The notes beneath the pieces are model-generated. The model saw nothing but the letters and a program-made list of their open reading frames with translations, was not told the origin of the DNA and ran no database searches. DNA of 64,000 nt from Chrysomallon squamiferum (taxonomy: Eukaryota; Mollusca; Gastropoda; Neomphalida; Peltospiridae): assembly GCA_012295275.1 (NCBI GenBank), contig CM022677.1:12513723-12577722 (forward strand). The letters run 5' to 3'. Of this stretch, positions 30,311 to 43,019 are shown piece after piece (within the stretch, counting starts at the first letter, position 1; each line of letters starts with the position of its first letter). A program made the position numbers and the translations under genes.

Positions 30311-30848
30311 CGTCTTGGTTAATATCACACATCACTGTACAGTATTTTTTTACTTAATGCTACTAATGTCACGTCACTGTATAGTGTTTATTTACTTAAT
30401 GCTACTAATATCACATTACAGTATAGTATTTATGTACTTAATATCACATTACTGTTCAGTATTTATTTACTTAATGTATGCTAATACCGCATTACTGTAC
30501 AGTATTTATTTACTTAATACTGCTAATATCACATTACAGTATAGTTTTTATGTACTTAATATCACATTACTGTGTACAATATTTATTTACTTAGTGTCTG
30601 CTAATATCACGTTACTGTACAGTATTTATTTACTTAATACTGCTAATATCACGTTACTGCACTGTATTTATTTACTTAATACTGCTAATATCACGTTACT
30701 GTACTGTATTTATTTACTTAATGTTGCTAATATCACGTCACTGTACAATATTTATTTACTTAATACTGCTACTATCACGTTACTGTACAGTATTTATTTA
30801 CTTAATGTCTGCTAATATCACGTTACTGTACTGTATTTATTTACTTAA
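30311..30848. repeat. 42-bp minisatellite
   Basis: About twelve copies of a unit containing ATATTTATTTACTTAATACT and GCTAATATCACGTTACTGTA, mostly 42 bases long with shorter variants. Because 42 is a multiple of three, a 166-codon ORF (30315-30815) with a 14-residue period results; I do not regard it as a gene. Confidence 0.9.
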
Positions 30849-30959
30849 GAGGAGATTCTTCATGATTCACAGAATATAGTCGTCTACAGAGAGAAAGAAT
30901 GAAGAATAAAAATAAAAATGGAAATGAAATGTTTTAACATGGCCGGTTTGGATACACGA

Positions 30960-31080
30960 TTGATAAGTAGTGACATCTAAATTGTATGTATTTTGAAGAA
31001 GAAACAGAACTGCAGACAATCCTTCTAAATCTTCATCAATTGAGAGGTGTGCCACTTCTAAATGACAGTTGTAATGCACA
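30960..31080 (-). pseudogene. P4HA: Inverted fragment of a prolyl 4-hydroxylase alpha gene
   Basis: The - strand reads HLSIDEDLEGLSAVLFLLQN then TYNLDVTT, clearly the peptide-substrate-binding segment of prolyl 4-hydroxylase alpha (compare EDLEGAAAAVFRLQDTYKLN in the copy at 31438-32930). Only about 35 codons are recognisable, and neither side continues the family's sequence. It lies about 360 bp upstream of the larger copy and points the other way. It is most likely a broken, rearranged remnant. Confidence 0.72.
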
Positions 31081-31228
31081 TTTTAAACTGGGTTTCTTTT
31101 TTCTTTTTCGTGTTTTCTTGAATTTTTTTTTTTTTTTGTATGTTACTTTATTCTATAATTTCCATAATATATGTTAAAAAATAGGTACATACATATAAAT
31201 CAAAGGATAACAGAAACATAACACACCA

Positions 31229-31283
<55 letters not shown>

Positions 31284-31437
31284 TACACACATAAACAAAA
31301 AAAAAAAAAATGTACCGCCCCCACCACAATTTGTCTGCGAAATTTAAACTGACACATGTTTAGAATTAAATCGTCATAACTCTATTTTTTTTATACCAGA
31401 TATTTAGAATTCATATCAGTAGTAGATACCTTCAAAT
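31081..31437. repeat. AT-rich spacer with (CT)n before the P4HA copy
   Basis: A T run near 31125-31138, a (CT)n tract at about 31230-31276 and an A run near 31298-31310. I see no clear promoter. Confidence 0.6.
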
Positions 31438-32930
31438 ATGTATCAGCAGTACATTATTTTAGTTTTGCTTTTATCAGCTGTGAATTCAGAACTGTTTACG
31501 TCCGTATCACATCTGAACAGCTCTGTACTAGCAGGAAGAAACTTGGGAACAGCATTAAGAAATTTCAGTCATGTTTGTGAAGAAAGAACTAAAATGGAAA
31601 AGTTGAAAACAATTTCAGATCATATGGAACAGCACTGTTCGATCGCACTAAAAGATCCAAATCGTTACAAAGCCAACCCAATTGGTACATTTTTATATAT
31701 TAAACGTTTCACACTGGACTGGGAACGAGATGTTCAGCCTATTCTTCATGAAAGTATTACGTCCCAGACAGAATTAACCGAACTACAAGAAATTCGTGAA
31801 CATCTTCCAAGTTACGAAGATTTAGAAGGGGCCGCTGCAGCTGTTTTTCGACTTCAAGACACGTACAAATTAAATACTACAAGATTAACAGAAGGTTTTA
31901 TATATGAACGATATATACAGAGATTATCAGCAGAAGACTGTTATCAATTAGGTCGCCTTGCATACAAAATGAAAAAATACGAATATGTGCATATCTGGAT
32001 GGAAACAAGTCTTGAGAAAGTAAGAACAGAAAAACTTCATGAAACACACGGTAGAGAATTAGCGGGACAGATAGAACAAGTTTTAGATTTGACAAATGAA
32101 CAGTTAATGTTAGCTCGTGGACAAAAACGTGCTCCGAACAGAAGGAAAAGGTTTTCAAGTATATCAAAACTTAGGAAAGAAAAGAGAAAAAAAATGCCAG
32201 AGTTAAACAAAAAACAACTTTGGATGCTCTCTGTCGTGGTGAAGACGTTATTAAAGTACGACAGCGACATCGTCTGAAATGACGCTACCATTGCAATATC
32301 AAAAATCTGCTTCTAATTCTTAAGCCTGCTAAAGAAGAGATTCTGCATTTCTCACCGAAAATTGTTCTCTATCATGATTTTTTCAGTGATGCTGCAATTG
32401 AAGACATTAAAACAGTTTCTTTGCCACTTTTACAACCATCTGAAATCAATCAATGTGGAAAAAAGATCAAATCTGAGAAAAGAATTAACAAACATACATG
32501 TCTAGGAAGAGGTTTCATAGAAGTAGACGCGAGAAGTCAGAAACGAATTGAAGCAATCACAGGTCTTTCAATGAAAGCTTCAGAACCACTTCAGGTGGCA
32601 AACTATGGAATAGGCGGACAGTTCACGGCTCATACTGACTATTTCAACATAGCATATTCTTCCGGTGAAAACAGAATTGCCACGTGGTTAAACTATTTGA
32701 GTGATGTAGAAGGAGGTGCAACAGTATTGCTTCATCTTGGTGTAAGAATACAACCTAAAGCAGGTGCAGCTATATTTTGGTATAATTTATATCGGAATGG
32801 TTCGCCTAACAAAATGACAATTCACGGAGCTTGTCCCGTTCTTATTGGCTCTAAATGGGTATCAACTTACTGGATTCTAGAAAAAGAGCAAGTATTCAAG
32901 CGACCATGTTCCACAAATCCAGAAGAATAA
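31438..32930 (+). pseudogene. P4HA: Intron-free prolyl 4-hydroxylase alpha copy with two lesions
   Basis: This is a near full-length alpha subunit of collagen prolyl 4-hydroxylase, the endoplasmic-reticulum enzyme that hydroxylates proline using Fe(II), oxygen and 2-oxoglutarate. The N-terminus has a signal peptide (MYQQYIILVLLLSAVNS). The substrate-binding segment EDLEGAAAAVFRLQDTYKL is at residues 127-145, and a TPR-like region follows to about 235. The catalytic part keeps YGIGGQFTAHTDYF (His-x-Asp, codons 32631-32639), IHGACPV (distal His 32823) and GSKW (2-oxoglutarate Lys 32853). The reading is 1493 bases, one short of 498 codons: a base is missing near 32220, just before DALCRGEDVIK. 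Further on, TGA at 32280-32282 replaces the usual Cys codon before RYH. No introns interrupt it, so it is a retrocopy or an intronless gene family member. AATAAA signals follow near 33039. Either it is a young pseudogene or both lesions are errors. Confidence 0.88.
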
Positions 32931-33761
32931 ATGAAACACGATGCAACTTTTAATGTGCGCAGATCCAAGAAAGAGATTTCTTGCTTATTGATTAATTTGT
33001 TGTTTGTAAATATTTTCCATAGGCATTTATTTAAAATAATAAATAAATAATAAAATATATGGTATTGGATTTTATTGATTTCTTTTATTTTTATTTCTTT
33101 TATTATTTTTTTTTTATCCCTTCTTTCTTTCTTGGTTAATTCCGCAGTATTTTTCAAAGATGCCTGTTTGTGTAAATAATTACTCTCGTTCAAAATATAA
33201 TAATTACGTCCTCTTATCTCTCGATTTTCTTCAAGGCCTTAGAATCATTGCAAATGCTACACTTTGCCTTTAGACATAAGATACAACGACAAACCTATAT
33301 AAACATGCTTCCTCATTGTAGCATCTGTTACACTGTTCTTGAGATGAAAATTAAAGATCGTTTTAACTTGTAAAAGGAGATATATTTTTAAGGATTGTTT
33401 AATTAATTAATTTATTTATTTACTAAAAATAATAATAAAATAACAACAACAAAATAATCAAATATGCTGTATTTGAATATGTATAATAATTTTTTTTTTT
33501 TTTTAAATTGTTATTTTTCATAGGTCCGTATGTTTAAAGTATTAAATTTACCAGTGTCTACTTATTTCAGCCAAACGTCGACAAGTCTCTTTTGATATGC
33601 ACAGCAAATTTTTGTTATCAGTAGTCAATAATGGGTTACACTGCTTGTAATAATTAAATCATATATATATATATATATTAGCTGTCCATTGTAGATGTAA
33701 ATTGTCATTATGTATATGATGCGTTAAACAATGAGGTCAACAAAGAAGTACACTTATATTA

Positions 33762-33836
<75 letters not shown>

Positions 33837-34134
33837 CACACATACACACAGCAAATAGCTTATTACTTATTAATTCACTGAGTTAAAATCGACTGTCTTA
33901 CATTTTTGCTTGTTTTACTGAATTAAAATGTATAACAAAAAAAAAAAAAAAATGTATAAAATTCACTACAATGAGGTAACATGCGATTCGGTATTTTCCT
34001 AATTCATTTTTATTTGACAGAATTATCATAAATGTCAGTACTCGCTGTACATTGCATAAATTATCCTCGAACATTTCAGATGGCCGGTTTGTTGTAAGTA
34101 TACAAACTGTATTGGTTACGTCATGAATGCATGA

Positions 34135-34191
<57 letters not shown>

Positions 34192-34712
34192 GAATATTAT
34201 TATTATTATTATTATCTGAATGGACTGACGATGCAAAGAAACTTTCGTACACTGATTATCTTAAAGTAGCAAACAAATTAAATCTTTTGCTGCTGTTATC
34301 GAAAGCAACTTTTGCAATTAAGCTAAAACTTGGAGGACATGACAGAGGAGTTTGGAGAGGAATATGAAGAAAACGCAGTCGACAGACAACTGATAGACCA
34401 TTAGCATTTGTAATAATAAACCAAATATTTCAGTTTTATGTTATTTTAATGTTTGTAAATCGGCACTGTCTAAAACGGCATACCACGCTGGCCTCAATGA
34501 ATCCGGTTTTGACAGTCCACTGTATTTATTTTTATCGTTTATATTTTATCTTAATAGACACGTTATGTTGTTTACTGTATATAAATTGATATTCCTTGAA
34601 CACATCTACACATTTACATGTATTACTCTTTATACAGCTAGATATGAGGTTTCGTTATTAGCGATTTTCTGTGGTGTGCAATGACGTACACCGTCAACTC
34701 CACAAACAGAGA

Positions 34713-34752
<40 letters not shown>

Positions 34753-35594
34753 AATAAATAAAATGTAGATGAAGGGAGATTACTCTCATATAATTTTTTG
34801 TTTTCGCGGGGTGCGGGATTTCTGCTGTTATTTGCGGTATTTGTTATTTATGGATTTTGCAAATAAATGTAGATTCTAAGAATCATGAAGAGTTGATTTC
34901 TTTGTATATTCAGGTAATGCTACAGTATTTTTTTCTTTTCTTTCTTTATATAGTTTGAGGTACATGTTTGTAATTTAGCTTCTAAAATGTTTTGTCGTCT
35001 ACGTTTCTGGATAGTTTTAAAGTGCAGATAATCGAAAATAAATTATTAAACAATACGATATAGAATCTTGTCACAAGACTCAACTTTAATTTTTTTGAGT
35101 AATTTAGCTGAATTTTTGTAATAATGAATAACAATATATTGACGATCGTTCTTTTGTTGTTTTATTTAATTGCATTCATATTTTGTTTTATTCTGATTAT
35201 TTATGTTCTGTTCCTTACTGACATACTGCTCGTACATGATTAATTACAGTTATTCTTAGTAGAAGTAGTTGTAATAACTAACTAGTGTTTATAGCTGAGT
35301 TTTATAAAAATAGCTTACAATTCAAATCACTTTCACACACACACACACTCATGCGTTTTAACGTAACGAGAGCAGTAACAACAACTTATACATGTATGTA
35401 TGTCTTTTATTTTTAAATATTTAGTTTATTATCACTATTTGTTATATTATTATTATTATTATTATTATCGATATTTTTTTCATTAATTAGCTTTAGGAAT
35501 GATAAAACAGACTGAATCACAAAAATTCAAAAATAACATGTTTTAATTTAGTTGCAAAATGTAATAATTTAAAATTATTTCTTTTCTTTCCCAG
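32931..35594. other. AT-rich intergenic region with microsatellites, no gene
   Basis: Holds (TA)n at 33662-33679, (CT)n at about 33766-33833, (TTA)n at about 34138-34216 and (TA)n at 34721-34746. A 46-codon open stretch at 34217-34369 (YTDYLKVANKLNLLLLL) is unrecognised and unsupported by splice sites. Confidence 0.6.
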
Positions 35595-38500
35595 CTAGAC
35601 CAGGCGGCCTTGACCTCTCTGAAATGGGAGATAATCGAGCTGAACAACAGGTTGGCACAAGTAACAGCCGAAAGAGATCAGTTAGAAAAATAACTGACTA
35701 AATGTCAGGTAAGAAATGATTTTCTTCTTTTTTTTTTTTTTTTTGTCCTAGCATTAGCCTGAAATTAAATCTCCACCTGCCTTTTAATGTTTTATTCTAA
35801 GAATATAGCCTGACTAGAAAATAACATGTTTGGCAATAACTCTTGGTGATGATTTAAAGCTACTCTTCTTCATGGAAAAAGATTTAGAAAATATTTACGT
35901 TAATCTGATGACCAAATTTATTTAAAAAAATTATATATTTACTTTCTGTTATTTGGTTATTTTGAATGCTAAGACAATAAAACAAAGAATTTTCAATCTA
36001 TATATGATTTTTCATAAAAAAAAAATTTGTTATTTTGAATGCTATAAGACTGTTATATCCAAAAACCATTCACAACTTCAAGTATTTTAGTGATTCTACG
36101 AGGAACGCGCCACTAAACTTCACAGCGTCATTGCAGAGCTGATGAAGAAAACAGACACCAGATTAATGTCATCAGATCAGTGGTCTTTATTAAATAATAT
36201 TTAGTGTGAGTTTGCTGTTCTTCTCTGCTTTTAATGAATGATAAAAACAATAATATAATATATCTGGACACATAATGAAACATAGTTTTGGCTTGTCATT
36301 ATGTATTGTAAAATAATACCATTTGTTTGCTGGTTTTTCACTGTTTTTAATGGACAAGAAAAAATTCCTGAAAACCCGAAGTTCCAGAAATATGCGAAGA
36401 CATTTAACCATTTTTTTTTCTTTCATTGTATGAGTCAAGTCAGTCATTATTCAGATGTAAAACAACACCATTAGCTTGCTGTTCTTTACTGTGTTTAATG
36501 AAAATACCAAATTCCAGAAAGTGTAAACACATTTGAACGTTTTTTGTGTTTTTCTTTTCTTTTCATTTCTGTGTAGAGAAGAAGATGATCGGACAAAAGC
36601 GATGATGGAGGAAGTATCAACGAGAATAATGCAAATGGCTTCCAGTTTGCGAGACCTGGTATCATTTACTTTTATATATATTCTTTGACTGTACAGTTTT
36701 GGCTGTTTTAGATAGATGTCCAATTGTTTTAAAACTTTATTAATTTTAATTTTAATTTATTATATATATAGCAACATATTATAATTTGTTGGATTTTTTT
36801 AAATATTAAATTATAATAATTTGTTTTTTTCTCGTTTACTTACTGCTAGAAGGCATTTAAAAAAATGTAACAAATAAATATATAATTAAAATTATATATT
36901 TTTCTCATTTTCTTACTGTTAGAAGAATTGAATGAATTAAAAAGAAAAGTTCCAAATAAATATATAATTAAAATGAGATATTTTTTCAATCAGTTAATTT
37001 GATCAGAAGAGAAAAATAAAATTAAATTTACAAATAAAATTAAAATTCGCTTCATGTATTTTTTTTAGTAATTTTAGACGTAAGAAAAGACAGAGAAAAT
37101 GTCAACGGTGAATGTGAACAAGAACAGATAGGCAGACAGGAAATAGAACTTACCCAGCTATGTAGCCATATTGAATATATTAATGATGACAGGGAGAAGT
37201 TGAAAAGAAAGGTAACTCTGCATAAATATTAAAATAATTATATTTATATTTTTATTTGTAGGTAGAATTGATACACAAAACTTAATTATTGAGATTGCTT
37301 TTTCCTTCGCTTATATTAATGGCTTGAACCCAAGAAAACTCCAGAAGCTCAAAGACTGGATTTGGAAAATGCTGTGTTAATGCAGGAGCTGATGGCTATG
37401 AAGGGCAGTCTTATGAAGGGTAGCCCTAACCAAGCATCTGACCTTCTTTGAGAAGGAAAACAAAATCAGACAGACTAATCAAACAGGCATTCTTAATTTT
37501 ATTAATTTTGTCATGAAAATTGTGTTTCAGTTTTTTACTATATTAACTTGCATTTACTTTATTTTTTTTTTTTTTTTTATTAATGGCAGTTTGGTCTTTG
37601 TGTCTTATTCCATTTATATTAAATAATTTTCTGAATTCTAGGCAGACTGAATATACACACTTTGGACTTTGTCATTTACATATGAATTATTTTTCAGGAG
37701 GAGAAGGCGGAGGTGAAAGTCAGAACTACTTGATGGAGAAGGAGACTGAGTGGTAAGGAGTCACAGGAGCAGGCCTACAGAGTACAGATAGAGCTTCTCA
37801 AGTGTGAGATCTCAGAGCACCAGCAGAGACTGGGCAGAGATGGCAAACACAAACATGTGATTATCTCTGTTTTATTTATCACTTTATCTCTTCTAGCTAG
37901 ACTAGCAGGTATATAAACAGTGGAAACATACATAGTAGATATATTTCACATTATTGATGTTATTATTTGTTATTCTTTGTATGTTTTAAATGTTGATTTA
38001 AACAGAGAAAAAATTAAATAATAATAACCAACTTCATATACTGTCTACTGATTTTATTATGTGTGTATTCTAAAACACTGATTTGTCATATAAACACATG
38101 TAAATAATAATAACTTACTTGATAGACTGTCTATTTATTTTATTATGTGTGTATTCTAAACACTGATTTGTCATATAAACACATCTAAATAATAATACTA
38201 ACTTACTTGATAGACTGTCTATTTATTTTATTAAGTGAGTATTCTAAATGTACTGCCTTGTTAATATAAACACAGAAAACTAAAGAATAACTTACTATAT
38301 AATGTCATTGATTCTGTGTGTCATAACTACTGATGCTGTATTCGCAGTTCTTTATTATAATTTTAAACAGTATGTTTTCTAAGAATACTGAGTGTAACAG
38401 AAATGTAATAATAAAATAATGATAGGTTGTCATAACATTGATTTTGTATGCCATAACTACTGAACTTGTTCTTTTAAAATAATAATGAATTCAAAACCTT

Positions 38501-38948
38501 TGTAATTATTCAAATTTTAAATGTTTTAAATTTTGATTCATCATTTAATAATTTTAATTTTGTTAGGTAACAGAGTTTCAATCATTTATCATCATGATGG
38601 AGAAGATAATTGTTTATACAATTTTAATTTAATTATTATAATCAAATTTTAATTGTATATCATAATGACAAGGATGATAATCTGATAGCTTTCATAATTA
38701 CTAAAAAATTTCAATGAATAATCATTTATCATCATGATGATGAAGATGAGGAGCTGACAGCGACAGCTATCTGTGAGTTGAGATTGAATGATATGATGGA
38801 GATAGCTTAGGACCTGTGTGAGAAGAGAAAAACGACTCAAATTCAGAGTTCAAGAGTTAGTGGCTGCTCTAGAGAAAATCTCTAAAAACTCAGAAATCAG
38901 ACATCAGCAGTCAGCAGAGTTTGTCAATGACCTGAAACGAGCTAACAG
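35595..38948 (+). pseudogene. MCC: Decayed MCC (mutated in colorectal cancers) gene copy with introns
   Basis: Several exons of MCC, a cytoplasmic coiled-coil protein, are recognisable in order. 35595-35708 encodes ALTSLKWEIIELNNRL and ERDQLEK between a CCCAG acceptor and a GTAAGA donor, but TAA replaces a Lys codon at 35691. Near 36093, YEERATKLHSVIAELMKK. 36577-36658 reads EEDDRTKAMMEEVSTRI and ends at GTATCA. 37078-37211 reads LTQLCSHIEYINDDREKLKR and ends at GTAACT. Near 37355, PEAQRLDLENAVLMQELMAM loses its donor. From 37698, EEKAEVK, NYLMEKE and SGKESQEQAYRVQIELLK lie in changing frames. 38823-38948 reads RREKRLKFRVQELVAALEKI and IRHQQSAEFVNDLKRAN up to GTAAAC. Much of the middle of MCC is missing. 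Retained introns argue for a duplicated genomic copy rather than a retrocopy. Confidence 0.82.
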
Positions 38949-39775
38949 GTAAACATACAGGTGTATGTGTGCACGTCACACATATATGCATACATACACA
39001 CTTGCTCATGCAAACACATACACAAATTTTAAACGAAAGTTCAAATAATATTTAGAGACATTTTAATACTAAACTTATTATTATAACCTAAACTGCCATA
39101 ATGTCATTGATTTCCTTTTTATTGGTGTACAAATGTTTGCATTACATATATACTTACCCAAGCAAACACACATACAAACATTTTCAAACATTCAAATTAT
39201 ATTTAGAAACATTTTAATACTAAGCTTATTATATGAATATTATAAATCTAAACTGCCATAGTGTCACTGATTTTATTTTTTCCTTTTTACTGCATTTTTT
39301 TTGCAAGATTTTTTGTTTAGTTTTATAATCACTTTTACTGATATTGTTCTTATTAACATTTATATATTTTTAATATAAATTACATATCTAATTTTATTTC
39401 CTGCTTTTGCTGATAGCGTTAGTAATTCTGTAACATGATTGAGGTATCTAATATTACATATCTTTATTTCACTTTATTTTTTGTTCTATAATGTCTTTAT
39501 TATCATTAGTATTTTTGGTAAATAAATAATTTAATTTTACATCTTATTATTTCACTTTATTTCATAAATCACTAATATCATTTTACTTTTTTAAACCAAT
39601 GTTACATAATAGTTACATAGCTTTTTAATATTACTTTTATATCATTAGTATTTTTGTAACATAAAATATATTATAATTTTATATTTCTTTATATTTTACT
39701 TATATTTTGACTCATTACCAGCATATCTCCATAAAGTAAATTCTCTTTCTAGTATTGGTAAAAAGGTATCATTAA
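38949..39775. other. AT-rich stretch, no gene
   Basis: Two imperfect copies of an ATTTAGANACATTTTAATACTAA-containing segment lie at about 39045 and 39200. Nothing coding is seen. Confidence 0.55.
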
Positions 39776-40135
39776 CACTACCATGCACGTCAACATTAGA
39801 AAAACAACAGAAACGACACATCAGAGGCTGTATCTGCAACAGAACAAGATCAGACAGAGACTCGGGAAGGCAGCATTCAAGAGATGTTTCACCACACTGA
39901 TGATTCGAAGGACCAAGCTAGTCCTGTTCCTGATTCAGTCAACAGAGTGGGACCAATGCACCCAGGTCCCTATCCCCTACTTCAGCATCACACAAATCTA
40001 GGCCATTTTCTACAGATGGGATACAAAAGACTAATGATAATGTGAATCAACAGTCTGGTGTCAAGTGATCTGTCAGGCCTGTGTTAGAATGTTTTCAGAA
40101 ACCTCTCAACAGTGGCAGGGTGTGTTTTGTTAGTT

Positions 40136-40136
<1 letters not shown>

Positions 40137-40200
<64 letters not shown>
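40137..40200. repeat. (GT)n(GA)n microsatellite
   Basis: About 48 bases of GT followed by GA. It lies within the segment present only in inverted copy 2. Confidence 0.93.
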
Positions 40201-40985
40201 AATATTGCATGAATGATAATAATCAAAATAGCATATGCATTAATCAGACAGATGTAGATTGATAAAAAGAAAGTATTATGTTCATGTTGGAATGGCTAAA
40301 AACATTGTTTACTGTTGATGTTAAATATTTTATATAGGTCATTGCAGTATTGTCCAGTTGCTGTCTAGAAAGGGAATTTACATTATGGAGAAGGATGAAT
40401 CAGCTGTACAGACACTGCAGACTGCACAATTCCAAGTAGTAAGTTTTTTTATCTTATTTCTATTTCTTGGTAAGTAAAATAAGTTTTACAGTAACAACTC
40501 TTTACTGATTGTAAAACAGCATAATAATAATCATTTGTTTCCTGTTGTTTTGTTAATTATTTAAATTATTACCTTTATCATCATTATTATTATAATGGAT
40601 ATACAAAGTATATAAAAAATAACCCACACCCCTTTGTGTCTGAATAATCCAGTAACTGATAACAGCAAAAATTTTAATTTAATAATAACAGAAACATTAG
40701 TTATTTATTTATAACAGTTTATTATTTTTATTATTTTATTTTCTATTTATGTTTTTCAGTATGCACATAATTGATGTTGATGTTTGCTAGTGAAGTTGTT
40801 TCAGTAGAAGGTGCTGTCCAGCACTGAGAATAAAGTTTGTACTGCTGCCACTGGAAAAGAGAAAAAATACTGAACAGGTGAATTTAAGTTAGTTTTCTTA
40901 ATATTCTAAACCTAATGACGTTTAATTTAATTTAATGTAGGACGTTGCATTGTGTAACATACATTAGAATCTTGTGTCATACACT

Positions 40986-40988
<3 letters not shown>

Positions 40989-41079
<91 letters not shown>
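40989..41079. repeat. (CT)n microsatellite
   Basis: About 90 bases of CT, the counterpart of the (GA)n at 27655-27769. Sequence similarity with copy 1 stops just beyond it. Confidence 0.93.
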
Positions 41080-41080
<1 letters not shown>

Positions 41081-41082
<2 letters not shown>

Positions 41083-42075
41083 GTCAGCAGTATACTAAAC
41101 TTTGGATTTAAACTGTTTATTATCAGAAGTTAAATCAGCTTGTTAAGGATAAAAATATTTGAAGTATTTGGTGCTGTCCAGCAAGTATTTAAATATATTA
41201 TTTTTCGTAAACCTTTCCATTTTATTTCAGTTTTAAATAATTCTGTGCAAAATGTTTTCTCTTATACTGAATTAAAACACATATTTGAAAATATAATACA
41301 TTTGTTTTTTTGTAAAATGATGTACAGAAAATGAATAGAATCAATGTAATAATTTGCAGGACAGCCTAATAGAACATTTGTATACATTTGTAATTTGATG
41401 TTATTAATATCTCACCTACCACGTAAAGTATTAAATGTTTGTATTTCAGATTACAGCATGTAATTTTAATAAAAATAATTTCTCAAATGTTTTTATATTC
41501 CTATTTGCAATCAGATTAACATTATGTTTTTAACTTTTATATAAAAGGATTAAAATAGCAATATATATCATGTTTGATGTATTTTGATTAGTACAGTGAC
41601 TTTGTAAAATTCATTAATTATATTTGGAATGAACAGTAAAAAACAAATAATAATAAAAAAAGTAAAATTATTTCCATCGGATCAGCCACTGAATTTATTC
41701 TATTTTATTAAAAGTTGTATGTCAAACTGTCTAATAACCAATTTAAAGTGTCAAGCTTACCTCGCTCTATGTCATTTCAGCCTATGTCAAATTTATCTTT
41801 GATTCATGTGGTCAAACAATTAAATTGTTTAACATTTGTAAACTCCATTTTGCAGTTTTCTTCAGCATTGGCAACAGTTGTACATTTTCCTCCACAGTGC
41901 AGACTCAAAGCAGTTTCCAGTCAGAAAGAAAGAAGAAAACATAGACCTAAAAAATGGATTGATTATGAATTATATTGTAATAGTACTTACAGAATTTGAA
42001 TATAAATGGAGCAAAAGTTGAAGTTCATTTAAGAAATGACTTTTTATCAGACATGACTACATATCAGCAGTTGTT
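41081..42075. other. AT-rich stretch, no gene supported
   Basis: A 94-codon + strand ORF (41715-41999) ends in a basic stretch (SSQKERRKHRPKKW) but matches nothing I know, and its AT-rich start is unconvincing. Confidence 0.45.
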
Positions 42076-42990
42076 ACAGTGTTAAAACACTAGTGATACC
42101 CACATATATTATTTGTCAGAATCCATTACATGTCTGCTGTTGTTGTAGTGGTAAAACACTAGTGATACCCATATTTATTATTGTCAGACATACACTATAT
42201 GTCAGTAGCTGTGGTAGTTTCAAAACAGTAGCCATAACCATATTTATTGTTGTGAGACATCGACTACATGTATGCTGTTGTTGTAGTGGTAAAATACTAG
42301 GGATACCCATATTTATTATTGTGAGACATCGACTACATGTATGCTGTTGTTGTAGTGGTAAAATACTAGGGATACCCATATTTATTGTTGTGAGACATCG
42401 ACTACATCTATGCTGTTGTTGTAGTGGTAAAATAATGGGGATACCCATATTTATTGTTGTGAGACATCGACTACATCTATGCTGTTGTTGTAGTGGTAAA
42501 ATACTAGGGATACCCATATTTATTGTTGTTGTCAGACATACAGTACAGTCTGTTGTTGAGTTAGTTGTAAAACAGCAGCGATTCCCATATTTATTGTACA
42601 TGTCTGATGTTGTTGTAGTGGTAAAACACTAGGGATAACCATATTTATTGTTGTGCAAGACTGACTACATGACTACATGTCTGTTGTTGCTGTAGTGGTA
42701 AAACACTAAAGATATCCATATTTACATTATCCATTATCACAAATACACTACATAACTGCTGTAGTTGTAGTGGTAAAACACTAGTGATACCAGATTTATT
42801 GTTCTCAGACATCCATTATGTGTCTGCTGTAGTTGTAGTGGTAAAACACTAGTGATATACCAGATTTATTGTTGTTGTCAGACATACACTAGATGTCTGA
42901 TGTTGTAGTGGTAAAACACTAGCATAACCCATATTTATTGTTGTCAGACATCAACTACATAGCTGGAATCTGCTATTGTTCTGGAGGTAA
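42076..42990. repeat. 69-bp minisatellite
   Basis: About twelve tandem units containing GTTGTTGTAGTGGTAAAACA, TAGGGATACCCATATTTATT and GTGAGACATCGACTAC. Central units are exactly 69 bases, so both strands give ORFs with a 23-residue period (179 codons +, 161 codons -). Outer units are more diverged. I do not regard the ORFs as genes. Confidence 0.92.
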
Positions 42991-43019
42991 GACACTAGCC
43001 ATACTCATGTTTAAAGAAA

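Larger units (their letters stand above)
39776..41080 (+). pseudogene. Exon-intron fragment of an unidentified gene (inverted copy 2)
   Basis: A + strand counterpart of 27655-28450. Shared exon words include GAGACTCGGGAAGGCA, TCGAAGGACCAAGCTAGTCC, GAAGTTGTTTCAGTAGAAGG and GTGCTGTCCAGCA, and the intron between them also aligns. About 470 extra bases at roughly 39945-40422, including the GT tract, are absent from copy 1. Frames are broken in both copies; DQASPVPDSVNR and SEAVSATEQDQTETREG are the clearest readings here. Confidence 0.55.

Noticed and set aside
30315-30815. 166-codon ORF with a 14-residue period
   Set aside because: Product of the 42-bp minisatellite.
32280-32282. Selenocysteine codon in P4HA
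   Set aside because: A frameshift lies 60 bases upstream, the position is a structural Cys rather than a known Sec site, and I see no SECIS-like hairpin.
42093-42632. 179-codon + ORF and 161-codon - ORF that look like Cys-rich repeat proteins
   Set aside because: Explained by the exact 69-bp unit length; both strands are equally open.
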